DNA of 51,496 nucleotides from Chitinispirillia bacterium. GTDB taxonomy: Bacteria; Fibrobacterota; Chitinivibrionia; Chitinivibrionales; Chitinispirillaceae. The notes beneath the pieces were generated by a model. It saw only the letters and a program-made list of their open reading frames with translations. It searched no databases and was not told the origin of the DNA. Positions 50,479 through 51,496 of this stretch are shown piece after piece; position 1 is the stretch's first letter; every line of letters starts with the position of its first letter. The position numbers and the translations under genes were made by a program. The stretch covers positions 1 to 51,496 of the forward strand of contig WRCH01000006.1 of NCBI GenBank assembly GCA_009784115.1, in the 5' to 3' direction.

Positions 50479-51297
50479 CTAATACGCGGTGGTGAGTGTT
50501 CCGCCGGATTGATTAATGGGTACTCGCTCCTGCAATCCTTTGTTTGAATTGCAGAACTCCGCCCTGAGATTGTCTAATAAATTTTCGATTTGTTGGTTTA
50601 GGGCGCCCCACTGCTTTATGCCAAACTCTTTCAAATCGCCCAAAATTCTAATATCTATTCTTAACCTGTGAATCGTATCTACGCACAGCAAAATTGGCTC
50701 TGCCCTTGAGTCTTTAACACGTGCGTTTGGTTTTACGTTACATAAAATATGTAAATCCTCTACAATATTTGTGGCGTAACCGCGCACACGCGCTCCGATT
50801 TCGTAACGGTACTCTTTAGATATTTTTGCCGTGGCCTTATAAATATCTATGCACAAATCGTAGGCGGTTTTATAAGCGGCTAATAGCTGCGGCTCATTCT
50901 TTGCGACCTTTTTTGTCTCCCCTTTATTGACCGGCGGCCCTGACATAGAAGCGGGGTGATACTTCATAGGTCTAACTATATCCGCCCACCACTTCTCGTA
51001 ACCGCCGGCAGCGGGAACTCCGTCAATTATTATATGGTCTGCGCTTTTTTGCTCGTAAGTCCAGCCTTTTTCTTTTGATATCTTTTCTATATTGGCAAGT
51101 ACACTGCGCGGAAAACCTATCCACACTACCTCTTGGGATACCTTTTGTATAAACCGCTTTTGAACTTGATACTTTTTTATGTGCGTAACGAATAAAAACG
51201 CGCTCTTGCTCCAAGCCTGCCAAAACAAGCTGTCACGCACAAGGTTTATACGGTTTTCGGCCGCTTCTTCGATTGTCAGGATATTTTCTGTTTTCAT
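50479..51297 (-). CDS. avd: Avd-like DGR accessory protein fused to a MutS-domain-I-like N-terminus
   Basis: A 272-residue protein. Residues ~18-95 resemble MutS domain I: LFWQAWSKSAFLF sits where MutS has its FYE-loop, and WIGFPRSVLANIEKISKEKGWTYEQ parallels the MutS GVPYHAVENYLAKLV...EQ strand-helix. Residues ~135-248 are a four-helix bundle like Avd (LLAAYKTAYDLCIDIYKATAKISKEYRYEIGARVRGYATNIVEDL), the small factor that binds DGR RT and template RNA. Ordinary Avd proteins are about 120 aa, so the N-terminal half is an addition. It lies first in the order avd-TR-RT, with the TR about 80 bases after its stop. The assignment of the N-terminal domain is by pattern. Confidence 0.8.
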   Translation of the reverse strand: MKTENILTIEEAAENRINLVRDSLFWQAWSKSAFLFVTHIKKYQVQKRFIQKVSQEVVWIGFPRSVLANIEKISKEKGWTYEQKSADHIIIDGVPAAGGYEKWWADIVRPMKYHPASMSGPPVNKGETKKVAKNEPQLLAAYKTAYDLCIDIYKATAKISKEYRYEIGARVRGYATNIVEDLHILCNVKPNARVKDSRAEPILLCVDTIHRLRIDIRILGDLKEFGIKQWGALNQQIENLLDNLRAEFCNSNKGLQERVPINQSGGTLTTAY

Positions 51298-51327
51298 AAA
51301 ATTTTAGCGACCGGCTTACGCCGGATG

Positions 51328-51368
51328 ATTAAAAACAAAACACATCGTATCATAATCACGTATCATAA
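51328..51368 (-). promoter_or_regulatory. candidate control region of the DGR, with repeats
   Basis: Two exact 10-base direct repeats (TTATGATACG on the minus strand, 51368-51359 and 51355-51346) are spaced by three bases, with TATGAT resembling a -10 element. They adjoin a 24-base word (51328-51351) that recurs with one mismatch at 6655-6678. This is the only upstream non-coding sequence close to the avd start. Confidence 0.4.
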
Positions 51369-51399
51369 CCATACATCACGCGTAATCCATACAACGCAC

Positions 51400-51496
51400 A
51401 GGGTTGAAACCCTGCGCTGCATTCTTGCACCCCTAAAGGGGTGCGGAAAGACACGTCTGCTCCTCGCCCCTTTAGGGGCGAAAGAGTGTAACCATG
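51400..51496. repeat. intergenic short palindromes at the window end
   Basis: CAGGGTTGAAACCCTG, GCACCCCTAAAGGGGTGC and GCCCCTTTAGGGGC occur in a row, the same style as hairpins elsewhere in the window. No gene was found to the end. Confidence 0.6.

Overview
The window looks like a chromosome segment from the Fibrobacterota (Fibrobacteres) or a close relative. The basis is a TIGR02147-type protein (13616-14437), a FISUMP-domain lipoprotein (5678-6463), two PorV/PorQ-type outer-membrane proteins, a FlgD-like C-terminal tail typical of gliding/type IX secretion lineages, and a complete Gram-negative envelope gene set (lgt, lnt, lolA, mreBCD, mrdA, rodA). No rRNA, tRNA or CRISPR array was recognised.

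Layout. 1-7.2 kb is a scarred accessory stretch. It holds the tail of a possible SWIM-type protein, a small 16-residue-repeat protein, a truncated transglutaminase-like gene, an AAA-ATPase/PD-(D/E)XK protein, a 5'-truncated group II intron relic abutting metH, metH itself, a FISUMP lipoprotein, a membrane-protein fragment and a broken DDE transposase. 7.4-19 kb carries a FecR/PKD/C-lectin-fold lipoprotein overlapping lnt, then asd, a DUF2914 protein, the TIGR02147 protein, a GH106-like glycosidase and a GAF/HD-GYP protein. 19-27 kb is the cell-shape and envelope cluster mreB-mreC-mreD-mrdA-rodA, followed by lgt and comF, all on the minus strand. 27-34.5 kb holds two PorV/PorQ-like proteins, a FlgD-tailed protein, lolA, ftsK and a ThiD2-like protein. 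35-42.5 kb holds a polyferredoxin with a Tat-type Fe-S aldo/keto reductase, a TPR protein, an HDOD protein, two metalloproteases and a small helper protein. 42.5-49 kb holds a giant duplicated TPR protein, a TlpA-like thioredoxin and a CsgG/LpoB-like protein.

The most interesting locus is 49.1-51.4 kb on the minus strand: a diversity-generating retroelement (DGR). It contains a protein joining a MutS-domain-I-like N-terminus to an Avd-like four-helix bundle, then an Asn-codon-rich template repeat (TR) resembling the end of a FISUMP gene, then a reverse transcriptase with the DGR-type signature LPIGNLTSQ and YVDD. The RT frame runs out of the TR with no ATG, GTG or TTG between the TR and the RT domain, and a terminator-like hairpin lies at the junction. 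The FISUMP gene at 5678-6463 is homologous to the TR, but its differences are not confined to template adenines, so the real variable repeats probably lie elsewhere in the genome.

Intergenic DNA is full of palindromic modules. Two families are dispersed: a cruciform of about 105 bp at 31.53 and 47.33 kb, and a module of about 70 bp at 22.30 and 31.45 kb. Many shorter hairpins sit at gene ends.
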